A stretch of DNA of 64,000 nucleotides, from positions 62,001-126,000 of the forward strand of contig MZZL01000390.1 in NCBI GenBank assembly GCA_002749535.1, written 5' to 3'. A model generated the notes under the pieces. It saw only the letters and a list, made by a program, of their open reading frames with translations. It did not search any database and was not told where the DNA came from. Shown here one piece after another: positions 14,708 to 27,154 of this stretch. How positions within the stretch are numbered: position 1 is the stretch's first letter; every line of letters starts with the position of its first letter. The stretch is from Apophysomyces variabilis. Lineage: Eukaryota; Mucoromycota; Mucoromycetes; Mucorales; Mucoraceae. The position numbers and the translations under genes were made by a program.

Positions 14708-17700
14708 TTAATTTGAGACTGCATAGTCCAAGACGTGTTTTTCGGTCTCGTTGAGTTGATTGTGGCAGATCTCCATGAAATGATTGACATTGTGTGCCGA
14801 GCAATTACGGAAGAAATCGATCAGGTAGGACTTCATATCCGTTTGGTAAATGGGATCATTCTTCAGATCAGGGTTATTTTCCTCATCGTCGTCTTCTTCT
14901 GCCATATTGGCCAAGATATCTTAAACCATCGTTCAGTACCTTTCTCGAGCAAGCAGATCGCCACTTACCTGATAGCAGATTGAAATTGCCTGCTCCATAG
15001 GCATCGTCCTCTACATCCTCCCAATCGCCATCTTCTTCTCCTACGGATTCTACGTCTTCTTGAGGTGCCTGATCACCAGTTAGGTTATTACCCAGATCAG
15101 CCACTAGCAGTTTGATAATCTTGGCGTGCAAAGGAATAGCTGTATATTGATCGGGATCTATTTGTTTGCTCATTGAGTCAAATCAATCTAATCAGCAAAT
15201 ATGCTTTACTTCGCTTAGCCTTTGATCGTGTCACGATACCCGCTGTATTTGTTTGTTATCAGCAAAAGCAAACATTGCTTGACAGAGAATGTACGTACCG
15301 TTGGGGTTTACCACAATTTCGCCCTTGACAGTGATATCTTTAAGTCGAGGGTCATTGATCAAGAAGATCTTGGAAAGTGCAATAGCACTTTCCAAAACGA
15401 TGCGATTTAGTCAACCCCGTTTTACATTAACTTATCCTTTATAGTGCGTACCTCACTTTGATCGAGTAATATCCTGAAAATCCGTCATAGTAATCACACC
15501 ATATGGGCATCAATATTTCAAGTCCACTCTTGCCATTGACGTTCGTGCTACTGAGGAACTGAAGAGTGGTATCTTGTTGGTTGATGATAAGGTGTGCAAA
15601 CACCAGTACAAGGGACTAAGTAAAAGTAGAACAACCGCATGAACACCACTGGTTATCTGCAGTAAGATTTCTTGTTCTACCTGAATAAAGGGCTGAAAGC
15701 TTGTAGAATCGAGGCGGCTTAATACGGCATTAAGTAGGTCAGGTAACACAGGTGCAATGTTGTTTCCAGCTTTTTGGATCAGTGTAATTATCAAATCACC
15801 AACAAAGATGGGATCCGACTCAGTTGTCGAAGGTTGCAAGACTTTGGCCACGAAATGGATGATGTAATCTAAGCCGGTCTTGCCAGAGGGATCTCTCCAT
15901 CGCACAATGTGGTCGCAGTCTTTCATAACAAATTGTTTCAAACAATCTTGTGCACTCTACATGTTCAATTGAGTATTCTGTAGTACTTCCCATGGCACTT
16001 GTATTACCTGGAGAAGTTCATTGTCAGGAACACTCCAAGCCAGTTGCATGACAACGGGAAACATCTGTTCGGTAAATTCGTCAGGAAGCGGTGATGGTCC
16101 GAAGCGAACCATGGCTGTCAGTAGATCCATGGCAGACTTAATATTGCTGTGGTTAGTAACATTTATGCAACATGTTTACGTTTTACTTACAGAATATACG
16201 ATAGGTTCAGTACCAGGAGTGGCCAACACTTGGTTCAGTAAAGGAAGGGCGCGTGCGCACAGGGCAGGGTAATAAACAGGGATCTTGGCAAATTGTTCGA
16301 CTACGTCCAGAACGTAGCTGGTGATGATCGAATCGGACGGGAATTTTTTCCATATTTCCAACACGGCAGGTGTAAGTACGTGTTCATATTGGGCAGTAAC
16401 TTCACTGTTGATCTAACCATAAAACTCATCAATCTATGGTGCTCGAACTGGATGATAAATTACTAGCTTACCGAGATAGAAGAGCTCAGCGTATCAAGCA
16501 ACAGCATTAACGACTCTTCTGTGGCTGAAGGAAGTAACTGACAAGTACCTTCCATAATGTTGACTTGATAAGGATTGATATGTTGAGGATCCAAGAATTT
16601 ACAATAACTACATAATAATGTAGGTTGTCAGATTATCCGGATATACATGCTATGGAACTTACTTGTTCAAAGCTCTCAAGGCTGATATCTTTACCGGAAT
16701 ACCGCTAATAGGAGACTGAAGTGCATTCACCGCAACCGCTACATATTGGCTAGCCATGTCTGCAGGTAAGATTTTTGCAAATTCAGAAGCAAAAACAAAA
16801 GCGCGACCTTGCAAGAATGGGAGCTCTGCCATTTTAAATCATTTTTGGGTTAAAAATGCCCCTCCACTACAACTTCGTCAGCACTTACCCGCTGCCTTCA
16901 TATCGTTCAAGACAACATGATCGAACAAGCTCTTAAGATCAAACTGTACTTTATGAGATTCGTCATCCAAAGCTTCCATCAATTCTGTCGACAAGCGACC
17001 AATCGCCAACAAACAGGCTTCTTGGATTTTCCACCTACACATACGTGAGAACGGACTCAGGAAACAAAGATCCTAACCAATCGCTGTTTCCAGCTGCACG
17101 AGCTTCGTTGGACTCTGTGATATGACGACCGACAGCAGCGCTCAAAGCATTAAAGAAAGCAGCGGGATATCTGTCTTGTAAGGTCTACAACAGTGTTGTT
17201 ACCCTCTGTAATTCCGGCCCTTTCTTAATATCCGTAAGCATTCTACTAACCACAAGCACATCGATGGCCGCCACTCTGGCGTTGAACGAGAATGTGCCAT
17301 CTTCCTCATCTGCAACATATTGATTGGCGTCTGTACTCCAAGTTTCGGCCTGCTCTTGGGTGATCTGCATGTAGACGATGTAGACATACAGTAACTGCTC
17401 AAAAAATCCAGTATGGTTTCCATCCGTCACAAAAAGATGGGATACGGTCTTCTTAGTGCAGGCTGCAGAAACAAAGTCAAAAAGCACGTAAAGCAGACTT
17501 TGGAAACCAATCTCGTTGCCATCTGAATCTTGAAATGATTCAGCGATGTCGTCCGAATCGCTTACAAATTCTGTCACATAGCGCTCTCGAAGATTATATA
17601 GATCCATCCAGATAGGCTCAAATAGTTGAGGCAGCAAACCGGCCACATAAGTGGGAAATTCACCGCTAATTGTACAAATACACTTTTTGATATTGAGAAG

Positions 17701-18799
17701 TAGGAAACACACGTATCAGCATGGGCGTCACTTTTTCGTTTCTTTCCCCTTTATTTACCTTGACCACTTCCATCTTCAAGCCATATTCCTCAGTTGCCTT
17801 TTTAGCATCGCCCTGAACGTGATGATTCAAGATAGCATTGAAAGCTTGGGCCCATTGAGGAATGATTGGCGCAATTAATTGCTCTGCTAAAGTCGGGTTC
17901 TCTTCTCGCAAGGTCGACATCATTTGGACGCAGCTGCTGAAGATATCAACTGCACGGCCGCGAGTACGGAAAGAATAAAGCTAATGGATCGAAAGGGCCA
18001 TTATACAGAACAATGTCAGCAAGTCCTATCGTTTTTGTTTGCACTGCATCATCCTTACGTTTTCTGAAGTCAAGATGGTGAACAATTCAGGAATCAACAC
18101 CGGTCCCACTTGGGGTAACTGCTGGATGCTGATATCTTTCTTGACCATCTCAAGTAAGACACGCATAGCACCGTGCACGCTATCAGCATTATTGGATTTG
18201 ATATAGCTTAAAAGGACATCAAACAAATTCGGCCAATCCTCGGGGAAGTCATCGTGTGCAATTTTAGAGACGACATAGGCGCTCACCACGCGAATCTTGG
18301 ATTCCCGGTCCGCCAAACCTCTCACGATCAACTCACGGACAGCACTTTTACTCTAAATAACAAAAATTTAAGAGATTGGGACCATAAATTGTAACTTCAC
18401 ACACCTCTTGTGGCGGTTCAGGGCCACTGAATTTCTCGTCATTCTTTGGCGACCAATGGGTTGTAACATAGGTCTTTAAAGATAATGCTGCTAAGTGGAA
18501 GAACAAAGAAGCCAACGGTTAAGGACAATGCAACATACGGCTTCTAATCGCTAGTGTATATCGCTTGTATGAAAAGGATATTTGACGCTGTGGAACAGCA
18601 AATTCTTGAGACACAGTCAAGCGAGCGAGGCTTACAGGATACTCTGTTCAAATTCGGGTCTTAGGCCATAAATTTATGCATGATCGAACAGTTTACCAGG
18701 AGCAAGCGCCAATTCCTTCAAACGCGATTCGGCAGCCGAGCGAATGCTGCCATCGCTATCGGTGACTCTGAGCAGCGTTTCGTAAACGGCTTGATCCAT
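14708..18799 (-). CDS. KAP114: Importin-9 / Kap114-type karyopherin beta
   Basis: Nuclear import receptor of HEAT repeats; yeast Kap114 and animal importin-9 carry histones and TBP. The gene is highly interrupted (about 15 introns), so only the span is given. The N-terminus is an importin-N-like domain (MDQAVYETLLRVTDSDGSIR, then SLARLTVSQEFAVPQRQ after a 66-nt intron at 18631-18696, then ALSLKTYVTTHW). Central blocks typical of the family: VVSAYVVSKIAHDDFPEDWP, NADSVHGAMRVLLEM, SDSDDIAESFQDSDGNEIGF, and YVYIVYMQITQEQAETW followed by YVADEEDGTFSF. The C-terminus has the acidic region (EEDGDWEDVEDDAYG, AEEDDDEENNPDLKNDPIYQ) and ends LDYAVSN. The start Met at 18799 is the parsimonious choice; an in-frame Met lies 22 codons upstream. 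The junction between VPQRQ and ALSLK is uncertain: a good GTATGT donor leaves about 17 extra residues. Confidence 0.9.
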
Positions 18800-19745
18800 A
18801 ACTTTCGGGGGAAACAGAGATGCAAGTTTCTGACTTTTGAGCATAGATTTTGTGGGAGCCGTCACACGCGTCGTGTCGCGTAAAAATGTCGTACAGACGC
18901 TTACCGCTCAAGCGGTAAAAGAGCGAGAAAATGGAAGACTTGAACTCCATAGTAAAAAAGCAGAAAATGGCCGAGTGATTTGTTCATAAAGAAGGAAGCG
19001 GAACGATCAAAATAGCAGAGGCCAAGTTTGTAGAAAAAATTTTAGCAATCATTTTCTGTAGACGTCTTTAAGCGGATTTGGCACCACTTAGTGTTGCAGG
19101 TATGTAGAAGATACTGTACGTTCAGTATACACCTTGGATGGTTTCCTCGCCCTACGACATTTGCTACACACAGGCAACCTTGTTTGCCATTGAATGAACA
19201 AAAAGTTCTCCCCGATATGCATTTGCCTATAGTCATTTAACACTCAGATCATCAAACCTTAGTTCAGCTCGTCTAGTGGCTCTGTGATTTCAAACTGGAA
19301 GCATTATAAAAAACTGAATGACAAGAACAGAATTATTCATATCATTTGGAAGACTTTATGATTTCTTTTATGCTAAGTTTGAGCTTATAGAACAGAATTA
19401 ATTGCTATTACTTTTTGCCATAGCTTGGCAGCATAGAGAGTTGTCATAGTTCATTTGAGTAGCTAGTTGTCATTTATGGTGCGGAAATAAAAGGGGCCGA
19501 AGAGGTTTAATAGAAAGCCAATGGACAGAATGGCCATTGCCACTATAGGTCTCTATGGTTGGAAGCGAAGGAAATAACGAGAGAACGCAGCCTGAAAAGG
19601 AAATTTGCCGGGGCCCGCACTGATCCAACAAGATTTCCAGTTCGGGGGAGGGGGGAGAACACCAGAGAGGAGAGGGGGGGAAGCACACCAGAAGGTAACT
19701 TCAGTTCAAGGCAATCCCTCTCCTTTTCACGCCAAATCTGGAACC
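18800..19745. other. Shared upstream region of importin-9 and eL37
   Basis: Divergent promoters for the two flanking genes. A G-rich stretch lies at 19640-19680 just upstream of the ribosomal protein gene. No other gene or RNA was recognised. Confidence 0.4.
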
Positions 19746-20243
19746 ATGGTAACGTCCTTTTTTTGCCTCTCCAGTCGATCCATCTAACATGATACGCACC
19801 CAACCTATTTGGATACTCTATTTTTGAAATGGATGGATGTGATGCTCGTCTAGACCAAGGGCACTTCATCCTTCGGTAAGCGTCACACCAAATCGCATAC
19901 CCTCTGCCGTCGTTGCGGCAACCGCTCCTTCCACAAGCAGAAGAAGACATGCGCTCAATGTGGTTACCCTGCTGCTAAGATTCGTTCCTGTAAGCTTTAA
20001 AAGATGCAAACATAAGAAGGCAACGGAAAATGTTAACGATGACACTTAGTCAACTGGTCCGAGAAGGGTAAGCGTAGAAAGACTACCGGTACTGGTCGCA
20101 TGCGTCACTTGAAGGTCGTCCACCGTCGCTTCCTTAACGGTTTCCGTGAGGGTAATTCTGGCCATTTCGAACATTTCATGAGTCTTTTCTAACACTGAAA
20201 GACAGGTACTCAAGCCAAGAAGCAGGTTGCCGCTTCGGCTTAA
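19746..20243 (+). CDS. RPL37: 60S ribosomal protein eL37
   Basis: Small zinc-binding component of the large ribosomal subunit. Exons 19746-19748, 19854-19989, 20050-20151 and 20206-20243 total 279 nt (92 aa), the usual eL37 length. The first exon is only the start codon: ATG is followed directly by GTAACG, and coding resumes at [11 protein letters not shown]. This is a known habit of ribosomal protein genes. The Cys4 zinc finger is visible as [20 protein letters not shown]. Next come the basic [18 protein letters not shown] and the C-terminal [12 protein letters not shown]. Codon use is strongly C-ending, consistent with high expression. The stop lies 121 nt from the convergent G-alpha stop. 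Confidence 0.95.
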
Positions 20244-20364
20244 AAACTACTCATTTCTTTTTGAAGGAATAAAACTACAAAGGGCACTTTATACAAGAAA
20301 CTAGAGGATAAGAGAAACTGTGAAAAAGAGAAAATAATCATCTATGTGCATGGGATTTTTTGGT

Positions 20365-21924
20365 TTACAAGATGCCCGAATCTTCTAACGCGTTCTGCAG
20401 AGTGGTTTCCTTGATCGCGGCAAAGACAAGACGAATCTATGACAAATACAAAAAAAATGAGCAACGGCAAATGATCAAACATGCTTACGAATGAAAACGT
20501 ACATTGGAGGTGTCGGTGGCCTGGGTTAAGCTAACAGAAAGAAAGGAAAGGAAAGGGAGACAGTATGAGCTCTTCTTTGTCTTTACAGGAAACAGGCACA
20601 TACTGTGGGTATATGTTCAGATTGGCCCGGTTAGTCTGGTTGAATCGCCATAGGATATATTTCGCGGCCTTTATCGGATCATCACCACCTACGAACCGTT
20701 TAGACCAAATCTGTCGCGAAGAACGGGCCACAACTTACCGCCATAGTCTGGGAAATACCGTTGTAGTGGAGTGTTAGCCAGTTTGGATCTGAAAAGATCG
20801 ATTTTATTGAGAAACAATATGATCGAAGTTCGCAAAAACCAACGACTGTTGATCACTGATTCAAATAGCACCAAACTCTCGATCATTCGATTCTACGGAA
20901 AGCAACTATCAGATGAGTAACCAATCCAGTAATCTTTAAGTAATCTGCTTGCAAGCACCTGCCGAGATTCTTCCAAGAGTACTTGATCGTACTCACTTAG
21001 TGCGACACAGAAGATGATAGAGGTGACGGCTTCAAAGCAATGGATCCATTTTTTACGTTCAGAACGTTGGCCGCCCACATCAAACATACTAACCGATTTG
21101 TCAGTTCCGTTTCTCATACAAGCAGTATATTTACTGTATAACCGTCTTGCCCATTGTAAATCTTGTTTCAGTGATCCCTGTCGTTTTTGATCTGGCCCGC
21201 AGTACATCCTGGACGTCAGGGATATAATTCGATTTGCCAATTCGCTGAATTTGGCTAAGGAAGCTACAAACAACGTATTGTCAGAAACAATGCGTATAGA
21301 AGACGACATAATATTTACTAAGGAGCAGAATCCATTAGATAAAATTTCCCAGACTCTTGCTCTAATAAGCGTGCGACAACACCATCTCGCCATACGCAGT
21401 CAATGGCGTTAACAAATTCAGGATCGAACGGCAGATTCGGGCTCCCTTCAAATTGATAGGCCATTATCCGTTGTGCATGAATCTATAAACAATGAAATGG
21501 TGAATCACATGGCTATCTATATCTTAATTCATTCTGCTATTAAAAAGAATTACATTGTTGCTTGAATTTTCGAACATGTACTCGAACTGATAGACGGCTG
21601 CCACCAGGGCTTTCGCTGAATCAACCACGTTCTTGTACACCGTCGCACGCCAGGCATATAATTCATCGTTTGTGTATCCATTCTGATGGATTATTTTCAT
21701 CTGCTTAACAATGGTTGATTTTCCAGATTCACCACTACCTAAAATAAACGCACGTCCATTTTAAGTAATCCAATGGCCGATTGAGAAAAAAGGAAAATAG
21801 ACAGACCTAACAGCAAAATCTTGCATTCCCGTTTCAATCGTTTACTGTCTTTCTCAATGATGCGATCGATGCGACGACTGTGGCCACGTGCTTCACGTTC
21901 CTCGAACGAAAGACACAGGCCCAT
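20365..21924 (-). CDS. GPA: Heterotrimeric G-protein alpha subunit
   Basis: Membrane-associated GTPase that couples receptors to effectors such as adenylate cyclase. The start is [12 protein letters not shown] at 21924: Gly2 fits N-myristoylation and Cys4 fits palmitoylation. After the first intron the P-loop reads [18 protein letters not shown]. Later blocks, each joined over short introns, are [17 protein letters not shown] (switch I, with the arginine finger and Thr), [18 protein letters not shown] (switch II with the catalytic Gln), [12 protein letters not shown] (guanine specificity), [28 protein letters not shown], and C-terminal [18 protein letters not shown]. It has the length and all G boxes of a functional protein. 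The C-terminal tail lacks the Cys modified by pertussis toxin in Gi. Which fungal G-alpha subgroup it belongs to cannot be settled without a tree. Confidence 0.95.
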
Positions 21925-22896
21925 GCTCGAAAAAGAAGGGAAAAAGAAAAAGATCGGAATGGGATAATTAAGGGATTGAGAAGTGTCGGTGCGTAGGTAG
22001 AGTTCGAAAGAGACCGAGCGCAAAGGTAAAGCGCCCGATTCAAGCGATTGGATACCAGTGACTTGCTCTAAGTGGTCTCCGGGTTTGACAAACGTGGCTA
22101 TCGATTTCCCGTTGGTTCGACAGCAGCTGGGTACCCAGCATGTGCTACACAACATGCATGCTATCACTTGCACAAATGTATATCAAGAAAAAGAAAAACT
22201 TAACGAACCCTTAGCAGTGGTCACATTAACATTATCGAACAAAATACAGTTGCCAAACTGACGGATGCTTCGACCTTGTCATGCTTTTCCCTATTCGCTT
22301 ATTACCCAATGTAGTACGTCCTTTTGAAATGTCACAAGGTCATGGCTGATGGGGGCCCATCTATTCTTGGCTCGCCATGCCACATCTCGGCATCGCTTTT
22401 CTGCAAACTGACACTGCTATTGACTGTATCCATATTCCATATTACCCGTCAGCTTCTATTATCTTAAGGTCAACGTTCATCAAATCAATCATTGCAGGGG
22501 TTGTATATTTCTTTGCTTTTTTCTGCATTCACGCTCGGAATATTATCTGCGTGCCGCGCTCACATCTACCTCTCCAAAAAAAATAAAATAAGGGCTAATC
22601 GTAAACATTTGACAGATTTTTCTTTTTTTCTTTCTTCTCTTTTTCCTTTTCACGGACTACCAGACCATATTATACCTTCTTTGTCTTTGTCACATGTGTA
22701 TCATTCGTTTGTTATAGTAACTTTCATCATCAGTTCGCAAAATTGGCAGTTTACTATCATGCCATCTGCGTCCTATTACAAGCCCAGTCAACTTGCATGA
22801 TCTGACTTAAGGTATCATGCTTTCACATTAGCAAAAGGGAAGCAAATAGAAAAACATTGTGTATTGTAGAAACTGACCGTTTCCGTGGCACAATCC
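21925..22896. other. Region between G-alpha 5' end and pyrophosphatase 3' end
   Basis: Contains the G-alpha promoter. It is pyrimidine-rich on the plus strand around 22580-22650. Open frames here are short and low in complexity. Nothing is recognised apart from the open segment listed separately at 22897-23053. Confidence 0.4.
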
Positions 22897-23053
22897 TTAG
22901 TTAAGACCTTGTCTCCCCATTCCAATGATAGCCCATACAACAGCAAAAATAGAAACGTAAAAGAAGGACCAAATAGCCTTCCGTGAGAGTGTGCGAGATC
23001 CGAGAGATTTCTTTATAAAAGGTGCCAGATCGATATTCACTTGGTACAAATTG
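22897..23053 (-). other. Coding-like segment with a membrane helix downstream of pyrophosphatase (possible alternative 3' exon)
   Basis: Immediately downstream of the pyrophosphatase stop (23077-23079), the minus strand is open for about 50 codons without an ATG start. It follows an AAAG acceptor-like site and ends at a TAA (22897-22899). It reads NLYQVNIDLAPFIKKSLG, then a basic stretch (SRTLSRKAIW), then a hydrophobic helix (SFFYVSIFAVVWAIIGMG). Splicing from a GT inside the last pyrophosphatase codons (the AAGTGG of SIDKW) would join it in frame, replacing the last nine residues with a tail anchor. The donor (GTGGTT) is weak. It may equally be chance. Confidence 0.3.
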
Positions 23054-23076
23054 CTTTAATGGATGAAAATGATTGT

Positions 23077-24436
23077 TTATAAGCTGTGAGCGCTAATGAA
23101 GAACCACTTGTCAATGGAAGGATCAATGGGTGCTGCAGATTGGACATTTGCCTAATAAAATCCCAGAAAAGTTACTACTTATTTGCAAATAGATTTCAAA
23201 CAATTTACCTCAGGAACACTGGAGATCGCGGCATCATCTGTGGCAACACGGAAGGGAGAGTCTTCAACAGAGACGTTCACACTAAAAGTACGTGTTAGTC
23301 GATAATTCGCCGACCAAGCCCACAAATCTTACGCTTCAATATCCTTCTTGTCAACGGAACCATTGATCAAGTTCTTCCAAGCTTCATGAGTTTCCAGAAT
23401 GATGTCGGTTGCGTATTTCTATACGAGCATTAAAAACTCCTCCCATGCTGATTGTTGACTTTTACCTTGTTCTTGGCTTCGCCACTGAAGGCAAAGACGT
23501 TCTCAGGCTTGCCATCGGGAATCTTGTAAATACGGAACCATTCGTTAGTAGCACGGATAAGGCCAGGAAGATGCTTCTCAACATCCTCGATGTCTACAAG
23601 GATGAGTTAAATTGACAACTCGTTATTAAGCAACAACATTTACCGTTCAACTTAGGAGCAAGAGGATCATTGACATCAATAACAATGACCTTCCAGTCAG
23701 TCTCGCCTTCATCCAGGAGAGCCATGATACCAAGGACCTTAACCTGCTTGATCTGACCGACAGTGGCAACTTGTTCACCAATTTCAATGACATCGATAGG
23801 GTCATTGTCACCACGAGCCTTAGTCTCAGGATGCTGCTGGTTAGGGTCTTCCCAAGTCTGAGAATAAATGCATTAATAAGTACACCATGTTAATGGCAAA
23901 TCTCTAGTACCTGAGGGAAAGCACCGTAGTTCCAGATGTAACCCTTGTGAGGGAAACAGTTTCTGACGAATCTCAACTTTCCTTTCTTGGTGTCTTGCTT
24001 GATAGGGTTGAAAGCTTCCTCTTTGCTAATCTACATCAACAGTTCGTATGATCATCATCGAGTAAGCTTTTAGATTGACTTACCTCAAGCTTGGCATTGG
24101 TCCAACGGGGAATCTCGACAATCATGTTCAAGATGGTCTTTTCGGCATTAGCGAAAAGAGGAATATCATGGAAAGGAGAGGCAGGCACACCGTCCTTTTC
24201 TATAACCACACGCGTCAGAGTTCAGTATTCGGCACCATCAGTGACAACATGCACAAAGACACGCAAAGTGACACTCGCCGTTCTTGTTTTTTGCGGCACA
24301 AGTCATTGACGCCAGCTTCAAGAGTGTCACCACTCCCATTGATAAGAAAACTAAGCAAGAAAAAACACGTACCAAAATAAACACGGTATTCAAGAGTGTT
24401 GGGAGCACCGACTTGACGAGTCTGGAATTCAGCCAT
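23077..24436 (-). CDS. IPP1: Soluble inorganic pyrophosphatase (family I)
   Basis: Cytosolic Mg-dependent enzyme that hydrolyses pyrophosphate and so drives biosynthetic reactions. The start [20 protein letters not shown] at 24436 matches the N-terminus of fungal Ipp1. Following exons give [68 protein letters not shown], and the family signature [13 protein letters not shown] with its metal-binding aspartates. These are followed by [52 protein letters not shown] and, after the last intron, [13 protein letters not shown]. About eight short introns interrupt it, so only the span is given. All catalytic residues that I can place are present. Confidence 0.95.
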
Positions 24437-25044
24437 TATGAGATGATGGAAGAGGAGAAGAACAGAAGCAACCGGGGCGAGCTCTCAAATAATACGTGCT
24501 AAAACAGGTGATGACGCGATTTTTTGGTTCGGAGCTACGAAACGCTGATGGCATCTCAATCAGACGCGACCTCATAAAAAGGTCCAAACAACTCGATGCC
24601 GGGAATTCATTGGGAGTTTGGCCGTACTAGAATGGTTTATCTTCCGTAACCTAGAAGAGCATAAGCAAACTTGGTTGTCTTATATGAGAGGGCAGTTTAT
24701 TTTTGGAGACATCTTTTTGCTACGACCCCACATCGCTTCGTTTATATCATCTTCACAATAACAGGATGGCTGTATTTTAGAGGTATGGTGAGAATACTTA
24801 ATTTATTTATGACGGTGAACACACGCTTGTTTAAGCCTAATTGTTCTCGTCCGGTCTGTAAAGGAAGAGTCCATACAAAACCCTGAATATTGGAACAGGG
24901 AAAAGGGAAAGAGAAAGAACACAGCCAAACATGAGAAGGTCAAAAAGATAGTTATATGGAAGGGTAGAGGAAGAAAACGAAAATGTCAACAAAGAGATGA
25001 TTTTTTAGAAGAATCCTGAGGGTTTTCTTTTCTTCTAACAGTAT
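24437..25044. other. Intergenic between pyrophosphatase and LINE remnant
   Basis: Holds the pyrophosphatase promoter. No gene recognised. Confidence 0.4.
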
Positions 25045-27150
25045 TAGCATTTTTTTTCTCTTTTCTTTTTTTTTTGTTTTTATATAATTATAACAAGGAC
25101 GAGTCAAGGGGGAGTGTCTTGTACCCACTTCAGAATTGGGAGGTCGAAAGCGGGGTTTTGCCTGGCAGTAGTAGTCGATTTGCACAAGGGTTTGGCCGAG
25201 GATGGGCCAGATGCAGCGCCAGTAGCCTTGGCGGCGTGCAGATGAGGGCCGAGCTTTTGAAAGCTGGTTCAGGGTGTAGGACATCGGATCAGCAGTGACA
25301 GAGGGTGAAAGTCAGAGTGGATTGTGAAGGCGGAGACAAGTGGTAAGGTGAGATTCGCTGGTACGGCCTGTTTTGCATTGGCATTGCTGTGGTTTACCTG
25401 GCAACTATCCAAGCTGCCATCGAATGCAGCGACTGCGTTCATGGTTTGCCATTGGTAGCCAGAGGATTGGATCCATCTCCAACGCTGGACGGCAAGCTCG
25501 GAGTACCTTTGACGCTGCCTGGGAGCATCACGTCTCATACGTTGGTCTGTAGAAGCTGGCGAGCTGTTTGCTTGAGTGTGCGTGCTCTGGGAGTTGGCAA
25601 ATAAGGCGGGCAGGAGGAGAGAAATGAGGGTATCGTTGGGAAGATGTAGCAAACGGAGAAGAAACTTTGCTTGGAGGATGGAGATGCGATCAGTCATAGC
25701 AGGAAGTTTGGCGATATGTTGCATTACTTTGGTACTCGAAGTACAATGTCTACCATAATTCATCCATAGACAGTTGTCCTGCGCAGCTTCCAGAAGTTTA
25801 ATATCTCTAACGCAAAAGGTGCTGATAGCCAGGCCATATTCGAGACATGGTCGGATAAATTGCTGGTAAGTGCGACAGGCAAGCAAACGAGGTAAACCGG
25901 TAGGGCTCAAACCAATGTCATGGAGAACGCGCATGGAAGAGAGAGCAGAGGAGGAGTTACTGGCAGCAAGCTGTTGTGTGTCAATATTTCCCTTGCCATT
26001 GAAAGGAACACCAAGATATCTGAAGTGTTGTTCACAGGGTATGGCAGTATTATAGAGTTGCAGCGGGGGACAGGGATTGGGTACCTCAGTGGAGTCATAC
26101 AATACCACACACTTGCTTGGGTTCCACATATATCCCGAGTTGGAGGCTATAATTCTCACATTTTTGGAGGAGAACTGACATCGACTCCCAGGTACCAGTT
26201 AGAGCAACATCGTCGGGATACGGGAGGCAGTTTAATTGGCTATGCAGAACTATATACGGAGGGTGCGTGGGAAGGAAGAAAATCAGAGTCAGGATTGGGG
26301 AAGGACGGAGGGGCGGAGGGATAGGGGCGAAGGACTTGAGGTAAATCATTGATATAAACATAATATAAAACGGAGAAAGCACTGAGCCTTGCAGAACACC
26401 TGTGACAGGGCAAAACCGGCGAGAGGCAACATTGAACAAGAGAACTTCTATAAAAATGTTGCCAAACACTGTGTTCAAAAGAGGTAGAAGGGGAGGGGGA
26501 GAGTCAGCTGTAAGAGCTCACCATATAATATGGCGGTCAACTGTGTCATACGCAGATTTTATATCAAGGAATGCTAATACCGGTGATGTTCCACGTCTCG
26601 CTTTGTGAATTAAACACAGTTCTTGTAGAGCCAAGGCCTGATCTAGCGCACTGCGAGCAGGTTGAAACCCGCCTTGTGCCATATCAAGTTGTGGAAACGC
26701 CGCAGATAGCGGTTGTTGAAGGCAATATTCCATGAGTTTGCGGATAACAGACGTCAGGCTAATGGGGCGATAACTGGCGGGATCGGTGACTGGACCTTTC
26801 TAACAAATAGGTACAACTTAAGCGATACGCCACAATGTGGGCGTTTCGGACCACAACCAGCGTACATTGAAAAAGTCAGCAAGAACAGGGGGCCATCTAG
26901 TTGAGGATAGGCTTCAGCATTTCGCCGCGAATATGGTCTGGTCCAGGTGCTTTGCGTACTGGAAGACGCTTGAGAGCTTCAGTCACAGACCCAAGATCGA
27001 AGGGGCTGTTATCAGTATGCGAGAAACTGCCAAGAGGAAGGGCATCAGACATCGCCAGAATCAGTTGGCCGAATATATAGCGGAGCCAAGAGCAGTTGAG
27101 GAGACCAACGTACTTGAGTGCTGGCGAAGTTGCAGTCTTCAGTGACCGCA
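25045..27150 (-). mobile_element. Degenerate non-LTR (LINE) retrotransposon, reverse-transcriptase part
   Basis: On the minus strand several frames together spell a LINE reverse transcriptase. From 27150 downward: the finger-region motif RKAPGPDHIRGEMLKPIL, then DMAQGGFQPARSALDQA, PVLAFLDIKSAYDTVDR, GVLQGSVLSPFYIMFIS, and the catalytic block as LPYPDDVALTG. After it come LGVPFNGKG and the RT thumb, then a long C-terminal frame of 296 codons ending at 25269. The frames are not continuous: shifts lie near 26897, 26518 and 26160, so the copy is inactive. The catalytic YADD reads YPDD. An A-rich tail lies at about 25045-25085 on the element strand, as expected at a LINE 3' end. The endonuclease domain is missing (5' truncation). 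No target-site duplication was identified. Confidence 0.85.
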
Positions 27151-27154
27151 GATG

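Noticed and set aside
18630..18700. Apparent in-frame stop in importin-9 between the first two exon blocks
   Set aside because: Resolved by a 66-nt intron (18631-18696) with a GTAAAC donor and a GTAAG acceptor; the frame is continuous after splicing.
19261..19335. tRNA-like GCTCGTCTAGTGGCTCTGTG string
   Set aside because: No matching acceptor or T-arm; it does not fold into a cloverleaf.
20893..21393. 166-codon minus-strand frame inside the G-alpha gene with an unfamiliar N-terminal part
   Set aside because: The unfamiliar part is a different frame read over exons and introns; the spliced frame gives the conserved switch I region.
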